From positions 124,001-188,000 of the forward strand of contig MKSU01000013.1 in assembly GCA_001897375.1 (NCBI GenBank): 64,000 nucleotides of DNA, in the 5' to 3' direction. Both the position numbers and the translations under genes were made by a program. The stretch comes from Sphingomonas sp. 67-36. Lineage in GTDB: Bacteria; Pseudomonadota; Alphaproteobacteria; Sphingomonadales; Sphingomonadaceae. The notes beneath the pieces were generated by a model. That model did no database searches. It was not told where the DNA came from and saw only the letters and a list, made by a program, of their open reading frames with translations. Positions 46,247 to 55,187 of the stretch are shown here, piece by piece (within the stretch, counting starts at the first letter, position 1; each line of letters opens with the position of its first letter).

Positions 46247-47542
46247 TCACGCCTCGGCGTTCTCGATCGCCCGCTCCTCCGGCGAGACGTTGATGGTGCG
46301 CCAGTCGCGCCCTTTGGCGACCATCCCCTCGAACGACATCAGCCCGGCGGCGGGGATGCGCGGCGCGGTGGTGCCGATCGCCGGCTCGCCGCGATCCACC
46401 GCCTGCGCCGCGCGATACATCTGCGTGCGGAAGGTGAAGATCGCCTTGTCGCTCGATCCCAGCCGGTCCTCGCTGCGGTCGGCGATCGGCCCCATCGATT
46501 CCCACATCGCCATGTCCTGCGTCGGGATGCCGTAGATGCCGGTGAAGTCCCCGGCCTTCATCGCCGCGCGGTCCTGCATGTAATTGTTTTCGGCGTTGCG
46601 GACCTTGCGGAACGTCACCGGCTCGACATCCTTGCCCACTTCCGCGCCGCAGAAGCGCCGCCACGCATCCTGCGAGATGCCCTTCTCGGGATGCCAGGCG
46701 ATCCAGTAGAACATCGTGTTCTCGTCATCGATCGGCACCAGCATCTGGCTCAGGTGATATTGGTCGTTCGGCGGGATGTGGACGGTGAACGGCGCGACGA
46801 ACAGCGTCATGCGCACGTAATCCTGCCTCTCCGGGTCGACGATCGGCGTGCGGATCGCGACGTAGCGGAAGCCGAACGGCGTCTTCTGCACCTCGATGCG
46901 CGGCGCCTTGTCGGCGGACGGGCGCAGCCACGCGGTGTCGGTGGCGGTCGATCCCTCGACCTCGCTCGCGGTCGGCATGTTGGTGGAGTGCAGGCTGGAG
47001 CTGTGCGCCGAATCGATCGAGCCTTCCAGCACCTGCGCCCAGTTGCAGGCGCCGTGCATCTTGACGATGCTGATCTTGTCCGCGGGCGCCATCGCCCAGT
47101 TGGGCGGATCGAACGGCGTGACCCGCGCCGGATCGCCCATCCACACCCACACGAAGCCGCCCGCCTCATGCACCGGCCAGGCGCGGGCCTTCATCGTCTT
47201 GCGCAAGGCGGCGTCGGCCGGCTCCGACGACATGTCGACGGCATTGCCCTCCACGTCGAACTTCCAGCCGTGATAGAGGCAGCGCAGCCCGCACTCCTCG
47301 TTGCGCCCGAAGGCGAGCGAGGCGCGGCGGTGCGGGCATTTCTCGTCCAGCGCCCCGACGCGGCCCTGCGTATCGCGGAACACCACCATGTCCTCGCCCA
47401 GCAGCCGCACGCGGAGCGGCGTGCAGTCCGGCTCCGCCACTTCCTCGATCATGCACGCCGGCAGCCAGTGCTGGCGCATCAGCCTCCCCATCGGCGCATC
47501 GCCCTCGACGCGGCAAAGAAGGTCGTTCTGCTCGGGTGTCAT
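46247..47542 (-). CDS. Rieske non-haem iron oxygenase (phthalate 4,5-dioxygenase-like)
   Basis: This 431-residue oxygenase alpha subunit has the Rieske 2Fe-2S ligands complete: CPHRRASLAF and, 16 residues on, CLYHGW. The mononuclear iron ligands appear in GSIDSAHSSSLHS. The QHWLPACMIEEV start matches phthalate- and vanillate-type one-subunit oxygenases. It would hydroxylate an aromatic acid with electrons from a reductase not encoded nearby. I chose the ATG at 47542 (GGACAGG upstream). It is divergent from the dehydrogenase-decarboxylase operon, sharing a palindrome at 47564-47587. Confidence 0.88.
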   Translation of the reverse strand: MTPEQNDLLCRVEGDAPMGRLMRQHWLPACMIEEVAEPDCTPLRVRLLGEDMVVFRDTQGRVGALDEKCPHRRASLAFGRNEECGLRCLYHGWKFDVEGNAVDMSSEPADAALRKTMKARAWPVHEAGGFVWVWMGDPARVTPFDPPNWAMAPADKISIVKMHGACNWAQVLEGSIDSAHSSSLHSTNMPTASEVEGSTATDTAWLRPSADKAPRIEVQKTPFGFRYVAIRTPIVDPERQDYVRMTLFVAPFTVHIPPNDQYHLSQMLVPIDDENTMFYWIAWHPEKGISQDAWRRFCGAEVGKDVEPVTFRKVRNAENNYMQDRAAMKAGDFTGIYGIPTQDMAMWESMGPIADRSEDRLGSSDKAIFTFRTQMYRAAQAVDRGEPAIGTTAPRIPAAGLMSFEGMVAKGRDWRTINVSPEERAIENAEA

Positions 47543-47563
47543 CACCTGTCCCCATCCTGATTG

Positions 47564-47587
47564 AAATACTTCTATATCGAAGTATTT
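47564..47587. promoter_or_regulatory. Inverted repeat between the divergent oxygenase and dehydrogenase genes
   Basis: Perfect 9-bp arms AAATACTTC (47564-47572) and GAAGTATTT (47579-47587) are separated by 6 bases. The right arm touches a TTGACA (47587-47592) that could be the -35 of the rightward operon. It is a strong candidate operator for both genes. No regulator gene lies in the cluster. Confidence 0.6.
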
Positions 47588-47645
47588 TGACATTCAAGCC
47601 ACGACCCGTCAAAACCGTGTGCGGCCCAAGGGAACACGACGCGCG

Positions 47646-48815
47646 ATGAGCAGGATTCGATTGGGAATCATCGGGTTGGGGCGCGGCTTCATGCTCACGC
47701 TGCCGGCGTTGATCGGCGACGCGCGCATCGCGCTCGCCGGCGCGGCCGATCCGCGCGCCGACGCCTGCGCGCAATTCGCGCGCGAGTTCGGCGGGCGTGC
47801 CTTCAACTCGCCGGAGGAGATGTTTGCCGCGCCGGATATCGACGCGGTCTATATCGCCTCGCCGCACGAGCATCATGCCGCGCAGACGATCGCCGCGCTC
47901 GACGCCGGCAAGCATGTGCTGGTCGAAAAGCCGATGGCGACCAATGTCCGGGATTGCGCGGCGATGGCGGACGCCGCGCGCCGCGCCGGCCGCGTGCTGG
48001 TGGTCGGGCCGAGCCACGGCTTCGACGCCCCGGTGCAGGCCGCCGCCGGGCTGATCGCCTCGGGCGCCCATGGACCGCTGCGCCAGTTGCTGACGTTCAA
48101 CTTCACCGATTTCATGTATCGCCCGCGCCGCCCGGAGGAGCTCGATCCGGCGCGCGGCGGCGGGGTGGTGTTCAGCCAGGCGGCGCACCAGATCGACATG
48201 GTGCGGCGGCTCGCGGGGCGGAAGCTGCGCGCGATCCGCGCCAGCAGCGGAAACTGGGACGCCGCCCGCCCGAGCGACGGGGCCTATGCCGCGCTGCTGT
48301 TCTTCGACGGCGGGGCCACCGCCTCGCTGACCTATAGCGGCTATGCGCATTACGACAGCGACGAACTGATGGGCTGGATCGGCGAACTCGGCCACGTCAA
48401 GGACGCGGAGCAATATGGCGCGGCGCGACGATCGCTGCCGCGACAGGACGAGGGCGACGCGAAGCTCGCGCGCACTTATGGCAAGGGCGCCCTCCCCGCG
48501 CCCGCGCCGCATCACGAGCATTTCGGCTTCGTGCTGGCGAGTTGCGAGCGCGCCGACATCCGGCTGACGCCGACCGGCCTCGCCATCTATGCCGACGCGG
48601 CGCGCGAATGGCGACCGCTCGCCCCGCCCGTCGTTCCGCGTCAGGCGGTGATCGACGAATTCGCCGCCGCGATCGAAGGCGTCCGCGCGCCGGTCCATGA
48701 CGGCCGCTGGGGGCTGGAGACCGTCGCCGCCTGCGCCGCGCTGATCGAATCGAGCCGGCGCGGCGCCGACATCTTCCCCGACACGATCATCCGCGAAGCC
48801 ACGGAGACACCATGA
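47646..48815 (+). CDS. Gfo/Idh/MocA-family dehydrogenase
   Basis: This 389-residue NAD(P)-dependent oxidoreductase has an N-terminal Rossmann fold (LGIIGLGRGF, about residues 6-15) with the family's AVYIASPHEHHAAQ and the EKP motif (VLVEKPMATN). The C-terminal domain has GGGVVFSQAAHQIDMVRRLAG with the catalytic-site His. In phthalate pathways a member of this family (Pht4) oxidises the cis-dihydrodiol formed by the dioxygenase, which fits the neighbours. Other substrates such as sugars are possible. It overlaps the next gene (ATGA). Confidence 0.85.
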   Translation: MSRIRLGIIGLGRGFMLTLPALIGDARIALAGAADPRADACAQFAREFGGRAFNSPEEMFAAPDIDAVYIASPHEHHAAQTIAALDAGKHVLVEKPMATNVRDCAAMADAARRAGRVLVVGPSHGFDAPVQAAAGLIASGAHGPLRQLLTFNFTDFMYRPRRPEELDPARGGGVVFSQAAHQIDMVRRLAGRKLRAIRASSGNWDAARPSDGAYAALLFFDGGATASLTYSGYAHYDSDELMGWIGELGHVKDAEQYGAARRSLPRQDEGDAKLARTYGKGALPAPAPHHEHFGFVLASCERADIRLTPTGLAIYADAAREWRPLAPPVVPRQAVIDEFAAAIEGVRAPVHDGRWGLETVAACAALIESSRRGADIFPDTIIREATETP

Positions 48816-49804
48816 GCCGCCTTCCCCTTTCCTTCGCCTGCTGGAATTACGACCGCACCGAGGCGTTGCAGACCGGCCGCGTCCAGCCCGACGGGATCGA
48901 CCTCAATTTCCAAGCGCTCGATGTGGAGGAGACCTTCTTCCGCATGTTGCGCAACCGCGAGTTCGACGTCGCGGAGCTTTCCATGTCCTCCTATTGCGTC
49001 ACGCTGGGGCGCGAGGACCCCGGCTTCATCGCCATACCGGTGTTCCCGTCGCGCTTCTTCCGCCATTCCTGCATCTTCGTCTCGAAGGCGAGCGGGATCG
49101 AGAAGCCGGCCGACCTGATCGGCAAGCGCATCGGCGTACCGGAATATCAGATGACCGCGCCGGTCTGGATACGCGGCATCCTGCAGGACGAATATGGCGT
49201 CGATCCGTCTTCCGTCACCTATGTCACCGGCGGGGAGGAGGAACCGGGGCGCGAGGAGAAACTGAAGCTCAACCTGCCGCCGCAATTCCGCGTCGCGGCG
49301 ATCGGGCCGGAGCAGACGCTGGCGCGGATGCTGGCGGACGGCGAGATCGACGCGCTCCACACCGCCCGCGCGCCCTCCACTTTCTATTCGGAGCCGGACA
49401 AGGTGGGGCGGCTGTTCCCCGATTTCGTCGATGTCGAGAAAGCCTATTTCGCCAAGACCGGCATCTTCCCGATCATGCACGTCGTCGCGATCCGCCGCGA
49501 CGTTTACGAGAAGAACCGCTGGATCGCGCAGGCGCTCTGCAAGGCGTTCGTCGCGGCGCAGCGGCTGAGCTACGAGCAATTGCTCGTCTCCGCCTCGCTG
49601 AAGACGATGCTGCCGTGGCAGATCGCGGCGGTGGAGGACACGATCGCCACGATGGGCCGCGAATGGTGGCCATACGGCATCGAGCGCAACCGCCATGTGA
49701 TCGAGACCTTCACCCGCTACCACCACGAACAGGGCCTCTCGCCGCGCCGCCTGACCGTGGAGGAAATGTTCGCGCCGGAGACTTTCGCCGAGTTCAGAAT
49801 TTAG
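48812..49804 (+). CDS. 4,5-dihydroxyphthalate decarboxylase-like protein
   Basis: This 330-residue cytoplasmic protein has no signal peptide. Its fold resembles periplasmic binding proteins (SFACWNYDRTEALQTGRVQP, FDVAELSMSSY, LIGKRIGVPEYQMTAPVWIRG). This is the pattern of 4,5-dihydroxyphthalate decarboxylase (Pht5), which removes CO2 to give protocatechuate. Absence of a signal peptide argues against a transporter subunit. With the dehydrogenase and Rieske oxygenase it gives three consecutive phthalate-pathway steps. The true substrate may be a related aromatic acid. Confidence 0.8.
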   Translation: MSRLPLSFACWNYDRTEALQTGRVQPDGIDLNFQALDVEETFFRMLRNREFDVAELSMSSYCVTLGREDPGFIAIPVFPSRFFRHSCIFVSKASGIEKPADLIGKRIGVPEYQMTAPVWIRGILQDEYGVDPSSVTYVTGGEEEPGREEKLKLNLPPQFRVAAIGPEQTLARMLADGEIDALHTARAPSTFYSEPDKVGRLFPDFVDVEKAYFAKTGIFPIMHVVAIRRDVYEKNRWIAQALCKAFVAAQRLSYEQLLVSASLKTMLPWQIAAVEDTIATMGREWWPYGIERNRHVIETFTRYHHEQGLSPRRLTVEEMFAPETFAEFRI

Positions 49805-49820
49805 GTTAGTCTTCTAACCT
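49803..49820. promoter_or_regulatory. Palindrome before the ABM-domain gene
   Basis: AGGTTAG-TCTT-CTAACCT is a perfect 7-bp inverted repeat starting in the decarboxylase stop codon and ending 26 bases before the next start. It could be an internal operator or an mRNA hairpin setting relative expression. No T-run follows. Confidence 0.45.
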
Positions 49821-49845
49821 TATCGTGAAGCAGGAGAGAAAGATC

Positions 49846-50139
49846 ATGCAGGTCGGCGTCATCGCCTCGTTCACCGCCTTGCCCGGCAAAGGCCCCGCGC
49901 TGCTTCAGGCGCTGCGCGACAATGTCGCCTTCGTACGCGAGCGCGAGCCGGGGTGCCTGCGCTGCGACATCTTCGTCGCGACCGACGACGCCGACAGAAT
50001 CTCGCTGGTCGAGATCTACGAATCGCAGGCCGCCTATGACCTGCACCGCAGCGCCCCTTATGGCGGCGAGCTGCTCGCCCGCGTCCAGCCGCACATGGAC
50101 GGCTGGCCGAGCGCCGGGCTTTTCAGCGTCGACGGCTGA
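49846..50139 (+). CDS. ABM-domain (putative quinol monooxygenase-like) protein
   Basis: This 97-residue dimeric alpha/beta-barrel-type protein starts MQVGVIASFTALPGKG. The VREREPGCLRCDIFVATDD, ISLVEIYESQAAYDLH segments match the antibiotic-biosynthesis-monooxygenase fold (YgiN-like). Such proteins act on quinols or as small accessory proteins in aromatic catabolism. I chose the ATG at 49846 (AGGAG ten bases upstream); a GTG at 49825 would add seven residues. It is last in the dehydrogenase-decarboxylase operon. Confidence 0.82.
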   Translation: MQVGVIASFTALPGKGPALLQALRDNVAFVREREPGCLRCDIFVATDDADRISLVEIYESQAAYDLHRSAPYGGELLARVQPHMDGWPSAGLFSVDG

Positions 50140-50165
50140 CGGGCGGCGCGGCGGCCGAAAACTTC

Positions 50166-50193
50166 TTTACAAGCAACTCTGACTGTATGTTAT
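50166..50193 (+). promoter_or_regulatory. Promoter of the GH1 gene
   Basis: TTTACA (50166-50171) and TGTTAT (50188-50193) are 16 bases apart, 35 bases before the ATG. The spacer ends CTGACTGTA, also found in the glycan-locus promoter at 58190-58217. Confidence 0.5.
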
Positions 50194-50227
50194 GCAGCTC
50201 CATTTCCGAAAACGGGTGGAGGGTGCG

Positions 50228-51514
50228 ATGCAACGACGTGAGTTCCTGTTATCGGCGGCGGCGACGGGGGCGTTGGCGTCGAGCGCGCGGGCCGGCGTGG
50301 CGGCAGCGGCGGCTAAGCCCGCCTTCCTGTGGGGCACCGCCGGCGCGGCCTATCAGATCGAGGGCGGCAATTATGCCAGCGATCTGTGGGTGGTAGAGCA
50401 CGTCAAGCCGACGATCTTCGCCGAGCCGTCCGGCGACGCCTGCGACGCCTATCACCATGTCATGGAGGATATCGCGCTGGTCGCCGCGCTCGGCTTCAAC
50501 GCGCATCGCTTCTCGATCGAATGGTCGCGGATCGAGCCGGAGCGCGGGCAGATATCGCGCGCCGGCCTCGCTTATTATCGCCGCGTGCTGGAGGCGTGCC
50601 GCGAGCATCGCCTCGCGCCCGCCGTCACCTTCAATCATTTCACCGTGCCGCGCTGGGTGGCGGCGTCGGGCGGCTATGCCGATCCCGCGAACGTCGCCGC
50701 CTTCGCCGCGCATTGTCGCCGCGTGACGGAGGAGATGGGCGACCTGATCCACCTCGCCGCGACCTTCAACGAGCCGAACCTTTCCACCGTCGTCCGCTGG
50801 GGCGGGATGCTCGACAAGGCGCGCCCGATCATCGCCATGATGCAGAAGGCGGCGGGCGCGGCGGCCGGCGCGCCGGGCTGGGCCAGCCCGATGCTGGCCG
50901 GGGAAGCGCAATATGACGGCGTGCTCGCCGCCCACGCCGCCGCGATCGACGCGATGCGCGCCGGTGGCGCGAAATTCCCGATCGGACTGACGCTGGCGGT
51001 GACGGCGGACCACGCCGCCGGGAGCGACGACAGCGGGCTGAAGCGCAAGCAGGCCGAGATGCTCGACCGCTGGCTCGCCGCGCCGGGCGACTTCATCGGC
51101 GTGCAGACCTATACCGGCAGCGCGGTGGACGCGAACGTCGACGTCCCCCCGCCGCCGGGCACCGAGCTGACGCAGATGGGCTATGCCTTCACCCCCGACG
51201 CGATCGAGCGATCGGTGCGGCTGGTCGCAGGGCGGACGAGGAAGGCGATCTACGTCACCGAGAACGGCGTCGCGACCGAGGACGATACGCGGCGCATCGC
51301 CTATATCCGCGGCGCGATCGCCGGGGTGCAGCGCTGCATCGCCGACGGCATCGACCTGCGCGGCTATTTCCACTGGTCGCTGCTCGACAATTGGGAATGG
51401 ATGGCGGGCTACAAGCCGAAATTCGGGCTGGTGTCGGTCGATCCGAAAACCTTCCGGCGCACGCCCAAGCCCTCCGCGCGCTTCCTCGGCGCGATCGCGC
51501 GGCGCGGGGGCTAG
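50228..51514 (+). CDS. Glycoside hydrolase family 1 (beta-glucosidase-like), Tat-exported
   Basis: This 428-residue enzyme has a twin-arginine signal (MQRREFLLSAAATG). The GH1 TIM barrel carries acid/base E182 in TFNEPN and nucleophile E345 in YVTENG, with FLWGTAGAAYQIEGG and FHWSLLDNWEWMAGY for sugar binding. It hydrolyses beta-glycosides, probably in the periplasm; family members vary in sugar preference. GGAGGG precedes the ATG at 50228. It converges on the GH20 gene with only 2 bases between stops. Confidence 0.93.
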   Translation: MQRREFLLSAAATGALASSARAGVAAAAAKPAFLWGTAGAAYQIEGGNYASDLWVVEHVKPTIFAEPSGDACDAYHHVMEDIALVAALGFNAHRFSIEWSRIEPERGQISRAGLAYYRRVLEACREHRLAPAVTFNHFTVPRWVAASGGYADPANVAAFAAHCRRVTEEMGDLIHLAATFNEPNLSTVVRWGGMLDKARPIIAMMQKAAGAAAGAPGWASPMLAGEAQYDGVLAAHAAAIDAMRAGGAKFPIGLTLAVTADHAAGSDDSGLKRKQAEMLDRWLAAPGDFIGVQTYTGSAVDANVDVPPPPGTELTQMGYAFTPDAIERSVRLVAGRTRKAIYVTENGVATEDDTRRIAYIRGAIAGVQRCIADGIDLRGYFHWSLLDNWEWMAGYKPKFGLVSVDPKTFRRTPKPSARFLGAIARRGG

Positions 51515-51516
51515 GG

Positions 51517-53643
51517 TCAGCGCGCGGCGGCCGCGTCGATCAGGGCGCGGACGCCGGGGCCGATCTTGACGATCAGGTCGGCGGGCGGCTGCGGCAGCAG
51601 GAAGGATTCGATCGGCCGCCACGACGCCTTCTCCTGCGTGTCGAGCGTGTCGAGCGCGGCGCGTGCCTTCGCGGCGAGATCGCGATCGAGCGGCCGGTGC
51701 GCCTCGATCGCGGCGATCGCCTCCAGTCCGTAGCCGGCCAGCGCGGCGATCTGCGCCGAGGTCGGCCGCGCCTCCTCCAGCAATGGCCGGCGCGCCGACG
51801 CCGCGACGAAGCGCGCGTCATTGTCGCGCCACCGTGTCAGTTCGCCGGTCAGCGCCACCGCGAGCGACCGGTCGCCCCCGGCATAACGCGCGGCATCGGC
51901 GGCGAAGCGCCGCGCGACGAGCGAATCGACCGGCGCTGCATCGGCCAGCGCATTGAGCGGCTGGACGATGCGCTTGCCAGCCAGCGCGGCCTTGATGCGG
52001 TGGTCGTGCGCCATGTTGCGCACCGGCCCGGTGATCGAAAGCAGGGTCATCACCGGATCGACCGCATCGGGCGCGAGCCGCATCGCCATCCGCATCCGGT
52101 TCGCCCGGTCGTCCAGCCCGTCGACCGTCAGCAGCGCGCCGATCGCGCCGAGCCGGCGATACATGTCGGCGGGATCGCGCACCGATTTCGCCGACCAGAA
52201 GCGCTCGGCCAGCGCCGCCGCGCGCGGCCACAGCACATGATCGACCATCTCGTCGGTGGTCGTCGGCGTCCACAGCGGCGCCTCTCCGCCCAGCACCAGC
52301 TTCTCCTGCTCCGGCGTGAGCGGCGGGCGGGGGAAAGCGACCAGCGCATCGCCGACATAGCCGGCGAGGAACGGGCTGGCCTTGCGCAGCATGGCGGCGA
52401 AGGCGGGGGTGAACCCGGCCGACGCGGTATCGGTGGGATCGAACGCGTAATGGAAGTCCGCCGGCATCAGCAGGTCGAGATAATAGCCCGCCGACACCAC
52501 GGTGCGGTAACCCTTGGCGGTGACGTCGGCGGTGACGTTCGAGGTCTGCCACGCCTGCACGATCGCGTCGGTGGCGAGGCCGGGGCGCCCGGCCACCTCC
52601 TCCCAGCCCATCATCGTCTTGCCATGGCGGCGCAGGATCTGCTGCGCGCGGCGGTGGAAGTAATTCTCCACCGCGCGGCTGTCCGCCAGCTTCTCGCGCG
52701 TCATCAGCGCGCGGACGCCCGCGTCGCCGTCCCACACGCCGCTGGCCACCTCGTCGCCACCGATGTGGAAGACGGGATCGGGGAACAGCGCCGCCATCTC
52801 GCCGACCAGCGCATCGAGGAAGCGATACGTGGCGGGCGCGGCGGGGTTGAGCGCCACGTCGGCCGTGCCGAGCGGCCCTTTCTTTCCCTCCACCCCCAGT
52901 TCGGGATAGGCCCTGACGATCGCGCGGCTGTGGCCCGGCACGTCGAATTCGGGGATGACGCGGATGCCGCGCTCCGCCGCATAGGCGACAAGTTCGCGGA
53001 CCTGCGCCTGCGTGTAATATTCGCCGCCGGCGGTCAGCTTCGGATAGCGGCGGACCTCGACGCGGAAGCCCTCGTCGTCGCTGAGATGGAGGTGGAGGAC
53101 ATTGAGCTTCACCCGCTCCATCGCGTCGATCTGGCGCCTGATCGTCTCGACGGCGAGGAAATGGCGCGCGGTGTCGAGCATCACCCCGCGCCACGCGAAA
53201 CGCGGCGCGTCATCGATCGTCACCGCCGCGAGCCGGATACCCTGCGGCGACAGCCCGACGAGCTGGCGCAAGGTGGCGAAGGCGCGCAGCACCCCGCTGC
53301 GCCCCTGCGCGTCGATACGGATGCCCTGCGCCGTCACGGTCAGGCGATAGCCCTCGCCCTTGTCGGCCGCGTCGTCGGCGCTGGCGCAGGTGACGGCGAG
53401 CGGCACCGCCGCGCCCGCATCGAACGCCAGCCCGGTTTGCCGCCCGATATCCGCCTGCAACCGCGCCGCCGCCGCATCGAGCCGCCGCGCATCGCCGCAA
53501 CCCGACCAGCGCGGCGCGAACGGCCCGGCGATCGCCAGCGCGCCCGCGCTCACCGCAACCGAGGCGGGGAGCGGCATCAGCGCGGGAGTCGCGCCGGCAG
53601 CGCCGGAAGCGAGCATCGCGCCGGCCAGCAACAGCGCCTTCAC
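51517..53643 (-). CDS. Glycoside hydrolase family 20 (beta-N-acetylhexosaminidase)
   Basis: This 708-residue secreted enzyme has a signal peptide ending GAAGA. A GH20b N-terminal domain (to about 140) precedes the TIM barrel. The catalytic Asp-Glu pair is D297/E298 in VFHIGGDE, with LHLHLSDDEGFR and WRGVMLDTARHF also diagnostic. It removes terminal GlcNAc or GalNAc from glycans or chitin fragments. The start is GTG, overlapping the carboxylesterase stop (GTGA). The last 200 residues are helical and not typical of the minimal enzyme. It is last in the TetR-GH3-esterase-GH20 operon. Confidence 0.92.
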   Translation of the reverse strand: MKALLLAGAMLASGAAGATPALMPLPASVAVSAGALAIAGPFAPRWSGCGDARRLDAAAARLQADIGRQTGLAFDAGAAVPLAVTCASADDAADKGEGYRLTVTAQGIRIDAQGRSGVLRAFATLRQLVGLSPQGIRLAAVTIDDAPRFAWRGVMLDTARHFLAVETIRRQIDAMERVKLNVLHLHLSDDEGFRVEVRRYPKLTAGGEYYTQAQVRELVAYAAERGIRVIPEFDVPGHSRAIVRAYPELGVEGKKGPLGTADVALNPAAPATYRFLDALVGEMAALFPDPVFHIGGDEVASGVWDGDAGVRALMTREKLADSRAVENYFHRRAQQILRRHGKTMMGWEEVAGRPGLATDAIVQAWQTSNVTADVTAKGYRTVVSAGYYLDLLMPADFHYAFDPTDTASAGFTPAFAAMLRKASPFLAGYVGDALVAFPRPPLTPEQEKLVLGGEAPLWTPTTTDEMVDHVLWPRAAALAERFWSAKSVRDPADMYRRLGAIGALLTVDGLDDRANRMRMAMRLAPDAVDPVMTLLSITGPVRNMAHDHRIKAALAGKRIVQPLNALADAAPVDSLVARRFAADAARYAGGDRSLAVALTGELTRWRDNDARFVAASARRPLLEEARPTSAQIAALAGYGLEAIAAIEAHRPLDRDLAAKARAALDTLDTQEKASWRPIESFLLPQPPADLIVKIGPGVRALIDAAAAR

Positions 53644-55187
53644 TGTCGTGCTCCCGCAGTCAGATCGAGCCGCGCTCGCCACGGATCGGGAACGGCCACC
53701 GCCTTGCCATCGCGGGTGAAATCCATCAGCGGCTCGCCGTCCTTGCCGACGCGCGGCCAGCGCGGCAGGCCCGCGCCATTGGGATCGCCCGCCTTGATGA
53801 ATTGCACGAGATAGCCATGAAACAGGCGCTGCGCCTCGATATCCTCCGGCGTCAGGCCGTTGGGATATGCGACGCGGATCGTGCCGAAGGCATAAGCTAC
53901 GTCGCTGGCATGCTCCGCGCCGGGAACCGGCTTGCTTCGGATCGGGGTCGCAACATAGCCGAAGCGATAGCGCCATGCGGGCGCGTTCCGCGCCGCCGTG
54001 ATCCGCGCGATGCGGCGCGCCGGCTCGGTCATGGAGCGATCCGCGCCGATCAGCGTGTTGATCGCCGGCAATGCGCCCTGCCCGCCCGGATCATAAGCGG
54101 CGCGCGCGGCGGCGGGATCGGCGAAGGCGGCGAAGGCCTCGTCCTTCGTCGTCGCGCGGTTCAGCCCGAGATCGGCGTCGGTCGTGCCGATCAGCAGCGG
54201 CAATGCGTCGTGCCGGGCGGCGAACGCGCGATCGGTGTCCGCCGTCACCACGCGCCCGTCCTCGATCGGCCCGGTGAAGCGCGCGAGGCCGCCGAACACC
54301 AGCGAGATCATGCTGAGCCCGTCGTTGATCCTCGACGCAGGCAGCGCGCGCAGCCGGGCCAGCGCCGCCGCATCGCCGCCCTCGATCCCGGCGGAGGCGG
54401 CGAAGGCCAGCCCCGCCTTCTCCGCCGACACCCCGCCCGCTGCATCCTCATGCAGCAACCGCCGGCCGAGCAGCGGCGCGGCGCCGCCGCCGGACTGGAC
54501 GATCGCGCGCGCGAACAGCCCGCGCGCCAGCGGCGATCCGGCGAGCAGCAGCACGGATTCGCCCCCGGCGGATTCGCCCATCACCGTCACGCGGCGCGGA
54601 TCGCCACCGAAGGCGGCGATGTTGCGCTTGACCCATTGCAGCGCGGCGATCTGGTCAAGCAGGCCGTAATTGCCCTTCGGCTCGTCGGGATGCTCCGCCG
54701 ACAGGGCCGGGAAGCCGAAGAAGCCCAGCCGCCCGAGCCGATAGTTGAAGGTGACGGCGACGATGCCGTCATGCGCGAACGCCTCCCCGCGCGTCTGCGG
54801 GTCGGAACTGCCGCCCGCGACATAGGCCCCGCCGTGGATCCACACCACCACCGGCAGCGCGGCCCCGCGATGCCCGGCCGGCCGCCACACGTTCGCGGTG
54901 AGGCAATCCTCCGCCATCGGGCGCGTATCGCTCGCCTCGCGCGCCTGGATGCAATCCGGGCCGATCGCGCCCGCCTCGCGCACCCCGCTCCAGTGCGCGG
55001 CGGGCTGCGGCGCCCGCCAGCGCAGCGCGCCGACCGGCGGCGCGGCATAGGGAATGGCGAGGAACGCCTCCACCGCGTCCGCCATGGCGCCGCGCACCTG
55101 CCCCGTATCGGTCGCGACGACCGGCGCGGCATCAGGCGCGGCGGCGGTGAGCAGCGCCGCCGACGCGAGCAGCCACCACGGCTTCAC
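53640..55187 (-). CDS. Type-B carboxylesterase, secreted
   Basis: This 515-residue alpha/beta hydrolase has a signal peptide (MKPWWLLASAALLTAAAPDA). The oxyanion-hole WIHGGAY, nucleophile S206 in MGESAGGE, and FNYRLGRLGFFGF are typical type-B carboxylesterase signatures. It probably removes acyl or aryl esters from plant polysaccharides or glycosides. The start is GTG, overlapping the GH3 stop (GTGA). It lies between two glycosidases in one operon, so its substrate is probably an esterified glycan. Confidence 0.9.
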   Translation of the reverse strand: MKPWWLLASAALLTAAAPDAAPVVATDTGQVRGAMADAVEAFLAIPYAAPPVGALRWRAPQPAAHWSGVREAGAIGPDCIQAREASDTRPMAEDCLTANVWRPAGHRGAALPVVVWIHGGAYVAGGSSDPQTRGEAFAHDGIVAVTFNYRLGRLGFFGFPALSAEHPDEPKGNYGLLDQIAALQWVKRNIAAFGGDPRRVTVMGESAGGESVLLLAGSPLARGLFARAIVQSGGGAAPLLGRRLLHEDAAGGVSAEKAGLAFAASAGIEGGDAAALARLRALPASRINDGLSMISLVFGGLARFTGPIEDGRVVTADTDRAFAARHDALPLLIGTTDADLGLNRATTKDEAFAAFADPAAARAAYDPGGQGALPAINTLIGADRSMTEPARRIARITAARNAPAWRYRFGYVATPIRSKPVPGAEHASDVAYAFGTIRVAYPNGLTPEDIEAQRLFHGYLVQFIKAGDPNGAGLPRWPRVGKDGEPLMDFTRDGKAVAVPDPWRARLDLTAGARQ

